Assembly (NCBI GenBank): GCA_045605765.1
Contig: JAZUQQ010000051.1
Location: 120,048 to 184,047, forward strand
Source: SIG672 sp045605765
GTDB lineage: Bacteria > Bacillota > Clostridia > Oscillospirales > CAG-272
Length of the DNA stretch: 64,000 nucleotides
Direction of reading: 5' to 3'
Part shown: positions 40,515 through 49,905 of the stretch, piece by piece
Layout: every line of letters begins with the position of its first letter
Position numbering within the stretch: the first letter of the stretch is position 1
The notes under the pieces: model-generated
What the model was told of the DNA's origin: nothing
What the model saw: only the letters and a program-made list of their open reading frames with translations
Database searches by the model: none
Program-made: the position numbers and the translations under genes

Positions 40515-41426
40515 ATGCTTTATCTCGGTATAGATACGAGTAACTACACGACCTCGGCGGCACTTGTTTCCGAGAACGGAAAAATAGTTGCAGACTCGCG
40601 GCTTCCGGTAAGCGTTGGGAACGGTGAACGTGGGATCCGTCAGTCGGATGCCGTATTCACACATATAAAAAATCTGCCTGAGGTGATGCGCGCTCTTGGC
40701 AAGATAAATGATCTTGCGGCGGTAGGTGTTTCATATGCACCACGTGATATGAAGGGCTCGTATATGCCCTGCTTCCTTTCGGGAGTTGCTTCGGCACATA
40801 GCGTGTCGTCGGTAGCAAATATACCTTGCCTTGAATTTTCACATCAGGCAGGACATATAGCGGCGGCACTTTGTACGGCAGGCAGGGAAGATCTGCTGAA
40901 TGAAAAATTTCTCGCTTTTCACGTTTCGGGAGGAACAACCGATCTGCTCCTTGTTGACAGGCTAGAAATAACACAGATCGGCGGAACGCTTGATCTGAAC
41001 GCCGGTCAGGCGATAGACAGAGTCGGTGTTATGCTCGGACTTGAATTTCCTTGCGGAAAGGAGCTCGAAAGAATATCCGATCCGATAAGCAGTGTAAAGC
41101 CGATGTCCTGCGTAAAGGGAACAGAGTGTAACCTTTCGGGGCTTGAAAACCGAGCGTCCGATATGCTAAAAAAAGGAGAAACTCCTGCGAGGATCGCGGC
41201 GTTCACTCTTGCAAGCGTGCTTGAAACACTTGATAAGATGTGCAAAAATGCACTTTGTAGCTGCGGAGAGCTTCCGGTAGTATTTGCAGGCGGAGTTACC
41301 GCAAACAAATATATAAAGAGCTCTCTCGAAAAAAAATATAACGCTATATTTACTCTGCCCGAGTATTCGAGAGATAACGCGGTCGGAATTGCCTATCTGA
41401 CGCGCAAAAAGATGCTCGGACTGTAA
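40515..41426 (+). CDS. Kae1-like (TsaD-related) protein
   Basis: A 303-residue ASKHA-fold protein of the Kae1/TsaD superfamily. Metal-binding histidines H110 and H114 (SHQAGH) and nucleotide motifs HVSGGTTDLLL and FAGGVTANKYI are present. It is shorter than true TsaD (about 340 residues) and lacks a neighbouring tsaB/tsaE, so it is probably the second, clostridial Kae1-like paralogue whose role is not known rather than the t6A enzyme itself. It sits 2 nt from nusB and is followed by xseA, a recurring clostridial order. Confidence 0.85.
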   Translation: MLYLGIDTSNYTTSAALVSENGKIVADSRLPVSVGNGERGIRQSDAVFTHIKNLPEVMRALGKINDLAAVGVSYAPRDMKGSYMPCFLSGVASAHSVSSVANIPCLEFSHQAGHIAAALCTAGREDLLNEKFLAFHVSGGTTDLLLVDRLEITQIGGTLDLNAGQAIDRVGVMLGLEFPCGKELERISDPISSVKPMSCVKGTECNLSGLENRASDMLKKGETPARIAAFTLASVLETLDKMCKNALCSCGELPVVFAGGVTANKYIKSSLEKKYNAIFTLPEYSRDNAVGIAYLTRKKMLGL

Positions 41427-41439
41427 AAGGACCGAAAAA

Positions 41440-42666
41440 ATGATAAACGAAAGAGAATGTCCGATACTTACCGTATCGCAGATAACTCAATATATAAAAG
41501 CGATGTTTTCATCGGACGCTCTCGTACAGAGTATTTCGGTGAGAGGAGAAATCTCCAATCTCGTCGAGCGCGGAGGTCATATATACTTGACGCTCAAAGA
41601 CGAGGGCGCGGTGATAAAGGCGGTCATCTTCCGCTCGTCACTTGCAAGGATAAAATTCCGTCCCGAAAACTCAATGACGGTCGTTGCTCACGGACGTATA
41701 AACGTTTACGAGCAGAGCGGACAGTATCAGCTTTACGTTGATATGATCGAGCCGGAGGGCATCGGTGCGCTTGCAAAAGCGTATGAGCGGCTTAAAAACA
41801 AGCTTGAAGCGGAAGGACTTTTTTCGCTTGAAAGAAAGAAGAAGCTCCCATATATTCCAAAGACCGTCGGAGTCATAACATCTCCTGCGGGAGCGGCGAT
41901 TCGGGATATTATAAACGTAATGACAAGACGCTTTCCCTCGTCAAAAATGATCCTTTATCCTGCGCTCGTGCAGGGAGAGGGAGCGGCAAAGCAGCTTGTC
42001 GAGGCGGTAAGATATTTTAACAAAGTAAAAAGCGTTGACGTTATCATAATCGGGCGCGGCGGAGGGTCTATCGAGGATCTTTGGGCGTTCAATGACGAAA
42101 CACTTGCAAGAACGGTGGCGGCGTCCGATATACCGATAATATCGGCAGTCGGACACGAGAGCGATTTCACTATATGCGATTTCGTTGCTGATATGAGAGC
42201 TCCCACACCCTCTGCGGCGGCAGAGCTTGCAGTGCCCGACGCTATTGAGCTCTCTTCGCGTATTTCGACGCTTGATGCAAGACTCAAAGGTGCTTTGTCA
42301 AACCGTCTGAAGAGGGCACGCAGAGATCTTGAAAACCTCACAGGTCGTAGAGTTATGAAATCTCCCGCGACACTGCTTGACGATAAAAATATGCGCCTTT
42401 CGCATATTACCGATAGACTCGACTCGTCCTACTCGCGAGTGGTATCCGAAAAACGCACGGAGTTTGTAAAGAAAATATCACAGCTCGAAGCGCTCAGTCC
42501 TCTTTCGGTACTCTCGCGCGGATATTCGGTGGCGTTTGGTGATGATGAAAAACTCATTAAAAACGTTTCAGACGTAAAAAACGGAGATAAAATAACTATT
42601 TGTGTATCTGATGGAAGGATAAGCGCCGAGGTCTGCGGCGTAGAGAAGGATAATGGCAGAAATTAA
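41440..42666 (+). CDS. xseA: Exodeoxyribonuclease VII large subunit
   Basis: A 408-residue large subunit of ExoVII, a bidirectional single-strand DNA exonuclease. The N-terminal OB fold (SVRGEISNLVERGGHIYLTLKD) and the catalytic-domain sequences GVITSPAGAAIRDI, DVIIIGRGGGSIEDLWAFNDE and SAVGHESDFTICDFVAD are clear. It is followed by xseB with a 14-nt overlap. Confidence 0.96.
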   Translation: MINERECPILTVSQITQYIKAMFSSDALVQSISVRGEISNLVERGGHIYLTLKDEGAVIKAVIFRSSLARIKFRPENSMTVVAHGRINVYEQSGQYQLYVDMIEPEGIGALAKAYERLKNKLEAEGLFSLERKKKLPYIPKTVGVITSPAGAAIRDIINVMTRRFPSSKMILYPALVQGEGAAKQLVEAVRYFNKVKSVDVIIIGRGGGSIEDLWAFNDETLARTVAASDIPIISAVGHESDFTICDFVADMRAPTPSAAAELAVPDAIELSSRISTLDARLKGALSNRLKRARRDLENLTGRRVMKSPATLLDDKNMRLSHITDRLDSSYSRVVSEKRTEFVKKISQLEALSPLSVLSRGYSVAFGDDEKLIKNVSDVKNGDKITICVSDGRISAEVCGVEKDNGRN

Positions 42667-42889
42667 AAATAAAAGCTTCGAAGAGATGCTCACCGAGCTT
42701 GAAAAGATAGTATCGAAGCTCGAAATCGGCGATATAGCACTTGAAGAGGCGCTTGAAATGTATAAAAACGGAACGCTTATTGCGCGAGAGTGCTCAAAAC
42801 TGCTCGAAAAGGCAGAAAAACAGATAAAAATACTCGTAAACGAGAACGGGGAACTTACGGAGAACGACTTCTCGGGGAATAAAGAATGA
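42653..42889 (+). CDS. xseB: Exodeoxyribonuclease VII small subunit
   Basis: A 78-residue helical subunit that binds the XseA C-terminus. The family pattern SFEEMLTELEKIVSKLEIGDIALEEALEMYKNG is clear. Its start overlaps the xseA end by 14 nt and its stop overlaps the ispA start by 4 nt, so the three are translationally coupled. Confidence 0.95.
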   Translation: MAEIKNKSFEEMLTELEKIVSKLEIGDIALEEALEMYKNGTLIARECSKLLEKAEKQIKILVNENGELTENDFSGNKE

Positions 42890-43773
42890 ACGAAACTAAA
42901 CTGAAAAACGCTCTTGCACAGAGCGCCGCACTTGTTGAAAAAAGACTCGATCTGCTTCTTTCAGAGAAGGATGGCGACTTTTCTATGCTTACCGATGCGA
43001 CAAGATATTCTGTGCTCGGCGGCGGAAAACGTATCCGCGCATTTCTGACGACCGAGTTTGCAAGACTCGGCGGAGATATGTCGGACAGAGCACTGACCTA
43101 TGCGGCAACGCTCGAAATGATACACGCCGCATCTCTTATACACGACGATATGCCCTGTATGGACGATGACGATATGAGGCGCGGGAAGCCATCCTGTCAT
43201 ATCGCATTTCCTGAAGCGACCGCACTTCTCGCAGGTGATGCTCTTATGATATATCCCTACGAGGTGATAAGCTCTCTTGACGGGGCATCGGATAAAGAAA
43301 AGCTCGAAGCGATAAAGATACTTTCACGCTCGTCGGGAATGTACGGTATGATCGGCGGTCAGCAGATGGATATTTCAGGCGGCACTCGCTCGCAGGAGAA
43401 GCTTGAAAAGCTTCAAGCGCTTAAAACCGGACGCATGATACGCGCCGCTTGCTTGCTCGGTTGTATAGCATCGGGACATTTCGAGGGAAGCTCTCTTTAC
43501 GAGGCGGCAAAGATTTATGCCGATAAAATCGGACTCACGTTTCAGATAATTGACGATCTGCTTGACGTTACAGGAGATCCGAAGGTGCTCGGAAAGAAGG
43601 TGGGAGTTGATGCTAAGAGCGATAAGGTCACCTTTGCAACTCTTATGCCCTACGAGGAGGCTCTTGATCTTGCGGCAACCTACACCGCAGAGGCTTGCGT
43701 TTCTATATCGGATTTTGAGGGCTCACAGACTCTTTCGGATCTTGCACAGATGCTCCTTCTTCGTAACAGCTGA
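42886..43773 (+). CDS. ispA: Polyprenyl (farnesyl) diphosphate synthase
   Basis: A 295-residue trans-isoprenyl diphosphate synthase. The first aspartate-rich motif is DDMPCMDDDD (Asp87, Asp88, Asp93) and the second is DDLLD near residues 223-227. GGGKRIRAFL and the small residues before the first motif fit a C15 product. It builds farnesyl diphosphate for undecaprenyl and quinone synthesis. The usual next gene, dxs, is missing here. Confidence 0.93.
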   Translation: MNETKLKNALAQSAALVEKRLDLLLSEKDGDFSMLTDATRYSVLGGGKRIRAFLTTEFARLGGDMSDRALTYAATLEMIHAASLIHDDMPCMDDDDMRRGKPSCHIAFPEATALLAGDALMIYPYEVISSLDGASDKEKLEAIKILSRSSGMYGMIGGQQMDISGGTRSQEKLEKLQALKTGRMIRAACLLGCIASGHFEGSSLYEAAKIYADKIGLTFQIIDDLLDVTGDPKVLGKKVGVDAKSDKVTFATLMPYEEALDLAATYTAEACVSISDFEGSQTLSDLAQMLLLRNS

Positions 43774-43775
43774 TT

Positions 43776-44555
43776 ATGAGAATAGATAAATATCTTTTTG
43801 AAAAAGGTCACGCTCAGAGCCGTCAGAAGGCAAGAGAAATAGTCGAGGCTGGTCTCGTTTACATCGACGGAAAACAGATAGCGAAGCCGTCGTACGATTT
43901 TGATCCCAAGCTTAAAGTGCCCGAGGTGAAGGGCAAGCCCTACATTTACGTCAGTCGCGGCGGAGTTAAGCTCGAACACGCGCTCAGATGCTTTGATATA
44001 AACGTTGTAGACCTCGTTTGTGCCGATATTGGCTCGTCAACGGGTGGATTTACCGACTGTCTGCTTCGTAGCGGAGCTAAAAAGGTCTTTGCAATAGATA
44101 GCGGAAGCGCTCAGCTTCACGAGAGCCTCAGGACAAACTGCAAGGTCGTGGCTATGGAAAATTTCAATGCAAGAGAGCTTAGTGCGGAAAAGCTCGGAGA
44201 AAAGGTCGATATTGCCCTCTGCGATCTTTCGTTCATTTCTCAAAGGCTTATATATTCTCCCGTGACAAAGATATTGAAAGACGGTGGACTTTTCGTGAGT
44301 CTTATAAAGCCGCAGTTCGAGGCAGGCAGAGAACACCTTTCAAAGAGCGGAATAGTAAGAGATAAAAAAGTACATAAAAAAGTAATAGACTCACTGCTTT
44401 CCGAGGCGGTAAAAAATAAGCTTTATTGCCGCGGAGTGAGCGTTTCACCGATACAGGGCGGAGATGGAAATATCGAATATCTCGCGCTTTTCGAGTTCGG
44501 CGATCCGAAAGGCGGCGAAAATTATATTTTCCGAACGCCCGACGGAATAATCTGA
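43776..44555 (+). CDS. TlyA-family rRNA methyltransferase
   Basis: A 259-residue protein with an N-terminal S4 RNA-binding domain (MRIDKYLFEKGHAQSRQKAREIVEAGLVYIDGKQ) and a C-terminal FtsJ-like SAM domain (DIGSSTGGFTDCLLRSGAKKVFAID). TlyA proteins methylate 16S and 23S rRNA 2'-OH cytidines or act as hemolysin homologues. It sits in the ispA-tlyA-nadK-argR-recN order typical of Firmicutes, 2 nt after ispA, without dxs in between. Confidence 0.93.
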   Translation: MRIDKYLFEKGHAQSRQKAREIVEAGLVYIDGKQIAKPSYDFDPKLKVPEVKGKPYIYVSRGGVKLEHALRCFDINVVDLVCADIGSSTGGFTDCLLRSGAKKVFAIDSGSAQLHESLRTNCKVVAMENFNARELSAEKLGEKVDIALCDLSFISQRLIYSPVTKILKDGGLFVSLIKPQFEAGREHLSKSGIVRDKKVHKKVIDSLLSEAVKNKLYCRGVSVSPIQGGDGNIEYLALFEFGDPKGGENYIFRTPDGII

Positions 44556-44577
44556 CTAATAAAAGGAGGCAGAAACC

Positions 44578-45438
44578 TTGAAATACGATTTCAAAAAAGT
44601 TGCGGTCATACCCAATATTCACAAAGACGCGGGTTTTTTATATACCCGTGAGCTTATTTCATATCTTGAAAAGTCTTACGAGGTTTTGATTTGTGAAGAG
44701 CTTTCATCGCTTGCCGAAAAAAGCTCGGCAAGGGCAGTATCAGACGGAGAGCTTTACTCTGCCGACCTCATAATCGTTCTCGGCGGCGACGGTACGATAC
44801 TTCGCGCTTCTGGAAAGGCGGCTCTTTCGGGTACTCCCATTATAGGAATAAATCTTGGACGGCTCGGATATATTGCCGAGCTGGAAATCAGCGATATACC
44901 CAAAATCGTTAATATACTTTCGGGTGAGCTTGAAACAGAGGAGCGCACTATGATAGAGGCGGAGGTTGTCCGCGACGGAAAAAAGATCGTTTCTCAGGTC
45001 GTCGGGCTCAACGATGCGGCGATCGTCCGAGCTTCTGGCCTCGGAGTAGTCGAGATCGAACTCTTCTGTAACTCTAACGCGGTCTATAAATACCGCGGAG
45101 ACGGACTTGTAGCATCTACCGCAACAGGATCGAGTGCATACTCAATGTCGGCAGGCGGTCCCGTTCTTGACACGAGTCTCGACTGTATTTCGGTAACTCC
45201 GATATGTGCACATTCGCTCAGATGCCGTCCTATCGTATTTTCGGGCGAGTCGGTGTTCGAGGTCAAGAGTATAGCAACTCCCGATCACGCGAAGCTTTCG
45301 GTGGACGGAGAGGAAATATGCGATCTCGAAGGAAACGATATTGTAAGAATCAAGAAATCAAGGTACGTTACAAAGCTTTTGAGATCGGGCGAAAGTAGCT
45401 TCTGCGGTATACTCTACCGTAAGATGTCAGATGTCTGA
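44578..45438 (+). CDS. nadK: NAD kinase
   Basis: A 286-residue enzyme phosphorylating NAD+ to NADP+. The GGDG motif at residues 69-72 with GTILRA, the NDAAIVRAS segment and ATGSSAYSMSAGGPV are the family hallmarks. The start is TTG 44578 with AGGAGG 8 nt upstream. It is in the argR-recN block, as in many Firmicutes. Confidence 0.95.
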   Translation: MKYDFKKVAVIPNIHKDAGFLYTRELISYLEKSYEVLICEELSSLAEKSSARAVSDGELYSADLIIVLGGDGTILRASGKAALSGTPIIGINLGRLGYIAELEISDIPKIVNILSGELETEERTMIEAEVVRDGKKIVSQVVGLNDAAIVRASGLGVVEIELFCNSNAVYKYRGDGLVASTATGSSAYSMSAGGPVLDTSLDCISVTPICAHSLRCRPIVFSGESVFEVKSIATPDHAKLSVDGEEICDLEGNDIVRIKKSRYVTKLLRSGESSFCGILYRKMSDV

Positions 45439-45480
45439 CCTGATTGTGAAATCTATATAAATCCGTAACGAGGAGAAAAA

Positions 45481-45939
45481 ATGAAAAACGAAAGACAGTC
45501 TAAAATAATAGAACTGATAAATAAATACGATATTGAAACACAGGAGGCGCTTCTCGATAAGCTTCGCGAGGAAGGCTTTGACGTAACTCAGGCAACTGTT
45601 TCCAGAGATATTAAAGCGCTCAATATCGTAAAAATATCGATGAAGGGACTCGGATATAAGTACGCCGTCAAAAGCAGTAGCGAGGATCGTCCGAGTGCAA
45701 AATATGCCAATATTCTCCGCGAGGCGGCGCTTTCGGTCGTATCTGCCGGAAATCTTGTCATAGTTAGGACCTATTCAGGTATGGCTGACGCTTCTGCTGC
45801 GGCAATAGATCTTGTATGGCATAACGATATTCTCGGAAGCATCGCGGGTGACGATACAATATTCGTTGCAACGGCAGATGCGAGATATGCCGAAAATCTT
45901 GCAGGTAAAATAAACGAGGTGCTTGGCAGTCAGGTCTAA
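45481..45939 (+). CDS. argR: Arginine repressor ArgR
   Basis: A 152-residue regulator: N-terminal winged helix (ERQSKIIELINKYDIETQEALLDKLREEGFDVTQATVSRDI, about residues 4-44) and a C-terminal hexamerisation and arginine-binding domain with IAGDDTIFVA. It represses arginine biosynthesis or activates catabolism and often lies next to recN. AGGAGA precedes ATG 45481. Confidence 0.95.
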   Translation: MKNERQSKIIELINKYDIETQEALLDKLREEGFDVTQATVSRDIKALNIVKISMKGLGYKYAVKSSSEDRPSAKYANILREAALSVVSAGNLVIVRTYSGMADASAAAIDLVWHNDILGSIAGDDTIFVATADARYAENLAGKINEVLGSQV

Positions 45940-45972
45940 GCCATACACTTTTAGGGAAGGGAGGCAGAAATA

Positions 45973-47670
45973 ATGCTCTCGTCTATGCATATAGAAAATA
46001 TAGCGGTAATAAAAAGTCTGGACGTTGATTTTCCAAAAGGATTTTCTGCGCTTACGGGCGAAACCGGTGCAGGTAAATCAATACTTATCGATTCACTCAG
46101 TATGCTGCTTGGTGCAAAGACCGAGCGTGAGCTTGTCAGAACGGGAGAGGATGTTGCCTCTGTTTCGGCTATCTTTTCGGATATTTCGAAAAGAACCGTC
46201 GAAAAGCTTGCTCTGATCGGTATTGAGCCCGACGAGGAGGGTTGCGTCTTTCTTCAAAGAAGCGTCACCTCGGACGGAAGATCAAAGTCGAAGATAAACG
46301 GTTGCACCTATCCGCTTTCTCAGCTTCGCGAGGTAGGGGCTCTGCTTGTAAATATTCACGGTCAGCTCGATAATAGAGATATTTTCGACGAAAAGACTTA
46401 CGCTCCACTTGTTGACTCGTATGCCAATCTGACTTCGCTTTGCGAAAAATACCGAGAGCAGTACAGAAAAATGACATCTGCACTCTGCGAGATCGAACGC
46501 CTTTCGAGCGACGAGCGCGAAAAAGAGCGGAAAATAGAGCTTCTAACATATCAGATAAACGATATTGAGGCGGCAGAGCTTAAAGAGGGCGAGGAGGAGG
46601 AGCTTGATAACGAAAAGCGTATGCTCAAAAACTTCCGCCTGATCGCAAAGCAGGTAAGTACGGTCTACCGTGCACTTTATAAAAACGACAAGGGAATGTC
46701 GGCTACAAGGCTCGTGGATATTGCGCGCGACAATTTGGAGGGAATGACCGAATTCGTACCCGAAGCCGCCGAATACGCCGAGCGTCTTTACGAGATAGGC
46801 TTCGAAATGGAGAATATAGCCGAAAGCGTTATGTCTGCACTTCCGAACGAGCATAGCGATCCCGAAAGACGCCTTGACGAGATAGAAACAAGACTTGATA
46901 CGATACACAAGTTGAAGCGTAAATACGGAAGTACGGTAGAGCAGGTTATACAGTATCTCGAAAAAGCGAGAGGTGAGCTTGAAGACATACTGCTTTCCGA
47001 CAACAAAATAAAAGAGCTCGAAAAAGAGGTGGCGATCTGCCGCGAAAAGGCACTTGCACTTTCAAAGGAGCTTTCTGAAAAGAGAAAGAATGCGGCAGAT
47101 GAGCTTTCAGAAAAAATAAGCTCCGAAATACGCTTTCTCGATATGGAAAAGGTGAAATTCTCGGTCGAGGTATCTGCTCTTTATGACGAAAAGAGAGAAG
47201 TTCTCTTTACGAAGGACGGTATCGACAAAGTAGAATTTCTCGTATCGACCAACCCGGGCGAGCCGCCGAAGCCTCTTTCAAAGATTGCCTCGGGCGGTGA
47301 AGCGGCCAGAATACTTCTTGCTATAAAATGCGTGCTTACGAGCGCGGATAATATAGAAACACTTATCTTTGACGAGATAGATACCGGAGTGTCGGGCAAG
47401 ACCTCTCAGAAGATAGGACTTAAACTCAGGGAGCTCTCAAAGAATTTGCAGATACTCTGTATAACTCATTCGGCGCAGGTCGCGGCAACAGCTATGCACC
47501 ACTTCAAGATAAAGAAAAATATTCTTGACGGACGCGCACAGACAGAGCTTGCTATCCTTGATAAAGCCGGTCGTGTAGATGAAATATCGCGAATTATGGG
47601 CGGTGTAAATATTACCGAAAAAATAAGAGAATCCGCAGCAGAAATGCTCGAAAATGCGGAAGATCTTTAA
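45973..47670 (+). CDS. recN: DNA repair protein RecN
   Basis: A 565-residue SMC-like ATPase for double-strand break repair. Walker A is GETGAGKS (29-36), followed by a coiled-coil central region, signature KIASGGEAARILLAIK and Walker B TLIFDEIDTGVSG near the C-terminus. It lies 33 nt after argR behind GGGAGG. Length and motifs are typical. Confidence 0.96.
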   Translation: MLSSMHIENIAVIKSLDVDFPKGFSALTGETGAGKSILIDSLSMLLGAKTERELVRTGEDVASVSAIFSDISKRTVEKLALIGIEPDEEGCVFLQRSVTSDGRSKSKINGCTYPLSQLREVGALLVNIHGQLDNRDIFDEKTYAPLVDSYANLTSLCEKYREQYRKMTSALCEIERLSSDEREKERKIELLTYQINDIEAAELKEGEEEELDNEKRMLKNFRLIAKQVSTVYRALYKNDKGMSATRLVDIARDNLEGMTEFVPEAAEYAERLYEIGFEMENIAESVMSALPNEHSDPERRLDEIETRLDTIHKLKRKYGSTVEQVIQYLEKARGELEDILLSDNKIKELEKEVAICREKALALSKELSEKRKNAADELSEKISSEIRFLDMEKVKFSVEVSALYDEKREVLFTKDGIDKVEFLVSTNPGEPPKPLSKIASGGEAARILLAIKCVLTSADNIETLIFDEIDTGVSGKTSQKIGLKLRELSKNLQILCITHSAQVAATAMHHFKIKKNILDGRAQTELAILDKAGRVDEISRIMGGVNITEKIRESAAEMLENAEDL

Positions 47671-47707
47671 AATAAACAATAATTTCTCAAAATAAAGGAG
47701 TATAAAA

Positions 47708-48937
47708 ATGACACTTTACGAAGAACTCAAAGCGCGCGGTCTTGTGGCGCAGGTAACCGACGAGGAAGAGATCGCGGATCTTATAAATAACGGAAAGGCG
47801 ACCTTCTATATTGGCTTCGATCCGACTGCAGATTCGCTGACCGCAGGGCACTTTATGGCGCTTACTCTTATGAAACGACTTCAAGACGCGGGCAATAAGC
47901 CGATAGCTCTCGTCGGCGGCGGAACTGGTATGATAGGCGACCCGTCGGGCAGAACTGATATGAGAAGAATGATGACCAAGGAGATAGTTGATCATAACTG
48001 CGAGTGCTTCAAAAAGCAGATGAGCCGTTTTATCGACTTTTCCGAGGGCAAGGCGCTTATGGTAAATAACGGCGACTGGCTTCTTGCGCTTAACTATGTT
48101 GAATTTCTTCGCGACATCGGACCTCATTTCAGCGTAAACAAGATGCTTTCGGCAGAGTGCTATAAGCAAAGACTCGAAAAGGGACTTTCCTTCCTTGAAT
48201 TCAACTATATGCTTATGCAGAGCTACGATTTCTACGAGCTCTTCAACAGATACGGCTGTAATCTCCAATGCGGAGGTGACGACCAGTGGTCGAATATGCT
48301 CGGCGGAACCGAGCTTATCCGCCGCAAGCTCGGAAAAGACGCGTATGCGCTCACAATCACACTTCTTTGTGACTCCAACGGAAACAAGATGGGTAAGACC
48401 GCAGGAAATGCAGTCTGGCTTGATCCCGAAAAGACCTCTCCCTACGATTTCTTTCAGTATTGGAGAAACGTCGGAGATGCGGACGTCATAAAATGTATCA
48501 AGATGCTCACCTTCCTGCCTCTCGATCAGATCGCGGAGATGGAGGCTTGGGAGGGCTCTCAGCTTAACCGCGCAAAGGAAATTCTCGCGTATGAGCTGAC
48601 AAAGCTCGTTCACGGCGAAGATGAAGCAGAAAAGGCTCTCGGTGCGGCAAGATCACTCTTCGGTGCAGGAAACGCATCGGTAGATATGCCTACCACCGAG
48701 CTTTCTGCTGAAGATTTCACCGACGGCAGAATAACCGTTATCGGTATGATGCTAAAAGCTAAGCTCGCTTCCTCGGGAAGAGATGCAAGAACTCTTATCA
48801 GTCAGGGCGGTATTGCTCTCTGCGATGAAAAGGTGACCGATATGACTACCTCGCTTGCTATCGAGGACTTCGACGGCAAGGATATAGTTATAAAGAAGGG
48901 TAAGAAGGTACACCACAAGTTCATCATTAAGAAATAA
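47708..48937 (+). CDS. tyrS: Tyrosyl-tRNA synthetase
   Basis: A 409-residue class I synthetase. The HIGH-like motif is DSLTAGH near residue 42, the KMSKS-like motif is KMGKT, and the C-terminal S4 domain (SSGRDARTLISQGGIALCDEK) is present. The sequence FDPTADSLTAGHFMALTLMKRLQ fits the bacterial TyrRS type. Only 37 nt separate it from recN, so there is no room for a T-box leader; it is likely expressed from the upstream promoter. Confidence 0.96.
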   Translation: MTLYEELKARGLVAQVTDEEEIADLINNGKATFYIGFDPTADSLTAGHFMALTLMKRLQDAGNKPIALVGGGTGMIGDPSGRTDMRRMMTKEIVDHNCECFKKQMSRFIDFSEGKALMVNNGDWLLALNYVEFLRDIGPHFSVNKMLSAECYKQRLEKGLSFLEFNYMLMQSYDFYELFNRYGCNLQCGGDDQWSNMLGGTELIRRKLGKDAYALTITLLCDSNGNKMGKTAGNAVWLDPEKTSPYDFFQYWRNVGDADVIKCIKMLTFLPLDQIAEMEAWEGSQLNRAKEILAYELTKLVHGEDEAEKALGAARSLFGAGNASVDMPTTELSAEDFTDGRITVIGMMLKAKLASSGRDARTLISQGGIALCDEKVTDMTTSLAIEDFDGKDIVIKKGKKVHHKFIIKK

Positions 48938-48966
48938 TTAAAACTACTCAAAAGGCGGTAAAACCG

Positions 48967-49893
48967 ATGAATTTAACTGCAAAGGAAAGATTTTCAGAGA
49001 AAATGCGCGCCCTGTCAAGTGAAGGTATGCTCTCTTTCAGCCAAAACGCAGATCTCGCGCATTATTCTACCTTTAAAATCGGCGGAAAAGCGGATTTTAT
49101 CGTCAAAGCACATTCAAGGGTCGCTCTTGTTGAGGCTGTAAAATCGGCGAGACAGTACGGTATAAAATATGCTGTTATCGGAAACGGAAGTAACGTTCTT
49201 TTTCCCGATGGATGTTACGAGGGAGCTGTTATTCTGACTATCGGAATGACAAAGCTCGGTTTCGAAGGAAATAAAATATCAGCCGACTGCGGATATTCCT
49301 TTACCTCGCTCGCCTTGCAGGCTCAAAAAAGAGGACTTAGCGGACTTGAATTTGCTTACGGAATTCCAGGCAGCGTTGGCGGCGCGGTATTTATGAACGC
49401 AGGTGCATACGATGGAGAAATAAAAAATGTTGTGTCCAGAACCTTTTGGTATGATAGTGTAAACGACCGCTTCGGAGAATTTTTGAGCGAGGAAAACGAG
49501 TTCGGTTACAGAGAGAGTATCTATCAGAAAAAAGAAGGATATATCATACTAGGTGCAGAGTTTGAGCTTGCCTCGGCAGACGGTAATGCCATACTCGAAA
49601 AAATGCAGGGTTTTATGCGCGCAAGGCAGGAAAAGCAACCGCTCGAATATCCGAGCGCCGGAAGTACGTTTAAGCGCGCTCCTGGATATTTTACCGCAAA
49701 GCTTATAGACGAGGCGGGAATGAAGGGTTACTCTGTAGGAGGCGCTCAGGTTTCCGAAAAGCACGCGGGATTTATTATAAACCGAGAGAACGCGACTGCG
49801 GCAGATGTCAAAAAACTGGTCTCGGATATACAGCAAGCCGTGTATAAGAGTAGCGGAGTAAAAATCGAATGTGAAATCAGAATAATAGATTAA
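48967..49893 (+). CDS. murB: UDP-N-acetylenolpyruvoylglucosamine reductase
   Basis: A 308-residue FAD enzyme of peptidoglycan precursor synthesis. FAD-binding segments HYSTFKIGGKADF, VIGNGSNVLFPD and FAYGIPGSVGGAVFMNAGAYDG, plus the C-terminal PSAGSTFKR loop with its serine, are clear. It matches type II MurB, lacking the extra E. coli loop. It stands 12 nt before rapZ. Confidence 0.95.
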   Translation: MNLTAKERFSEKMRALSSEGMLSFSQNADLAHYSTFKIGGKADFIVKAHSRVALVEAVKSARQYGIKYAVIGNGSNVLFPDGCYEGAVILTIGMTKLGFEGNKISADCGYSFTSLALQAQKRGLSGLEFAYGIPGSVGGAVFMNAGAYDGEIKNVVSRTFWYDSVNDRFGEFLSEENEFGYRESIYQKKEGYIILGAEFELASADGNAILEKMQGFMRARQEKQPLEYPSAGSTFKRAPGYFTAKLIDEAGMKGYSVGGAQVSEKHAGFIINRENATAADVKKLVSDIQQAVYKSSGVKIECEIRIID

Positions 49894-49905
49894 ACGGAAA
49901 AGATT

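Noticed and set aside
47671..47707. T-box leader for tyrS
   Set aside because: Only 37 nt separate recN and tyrS and no T-box sequence or terminator is present.
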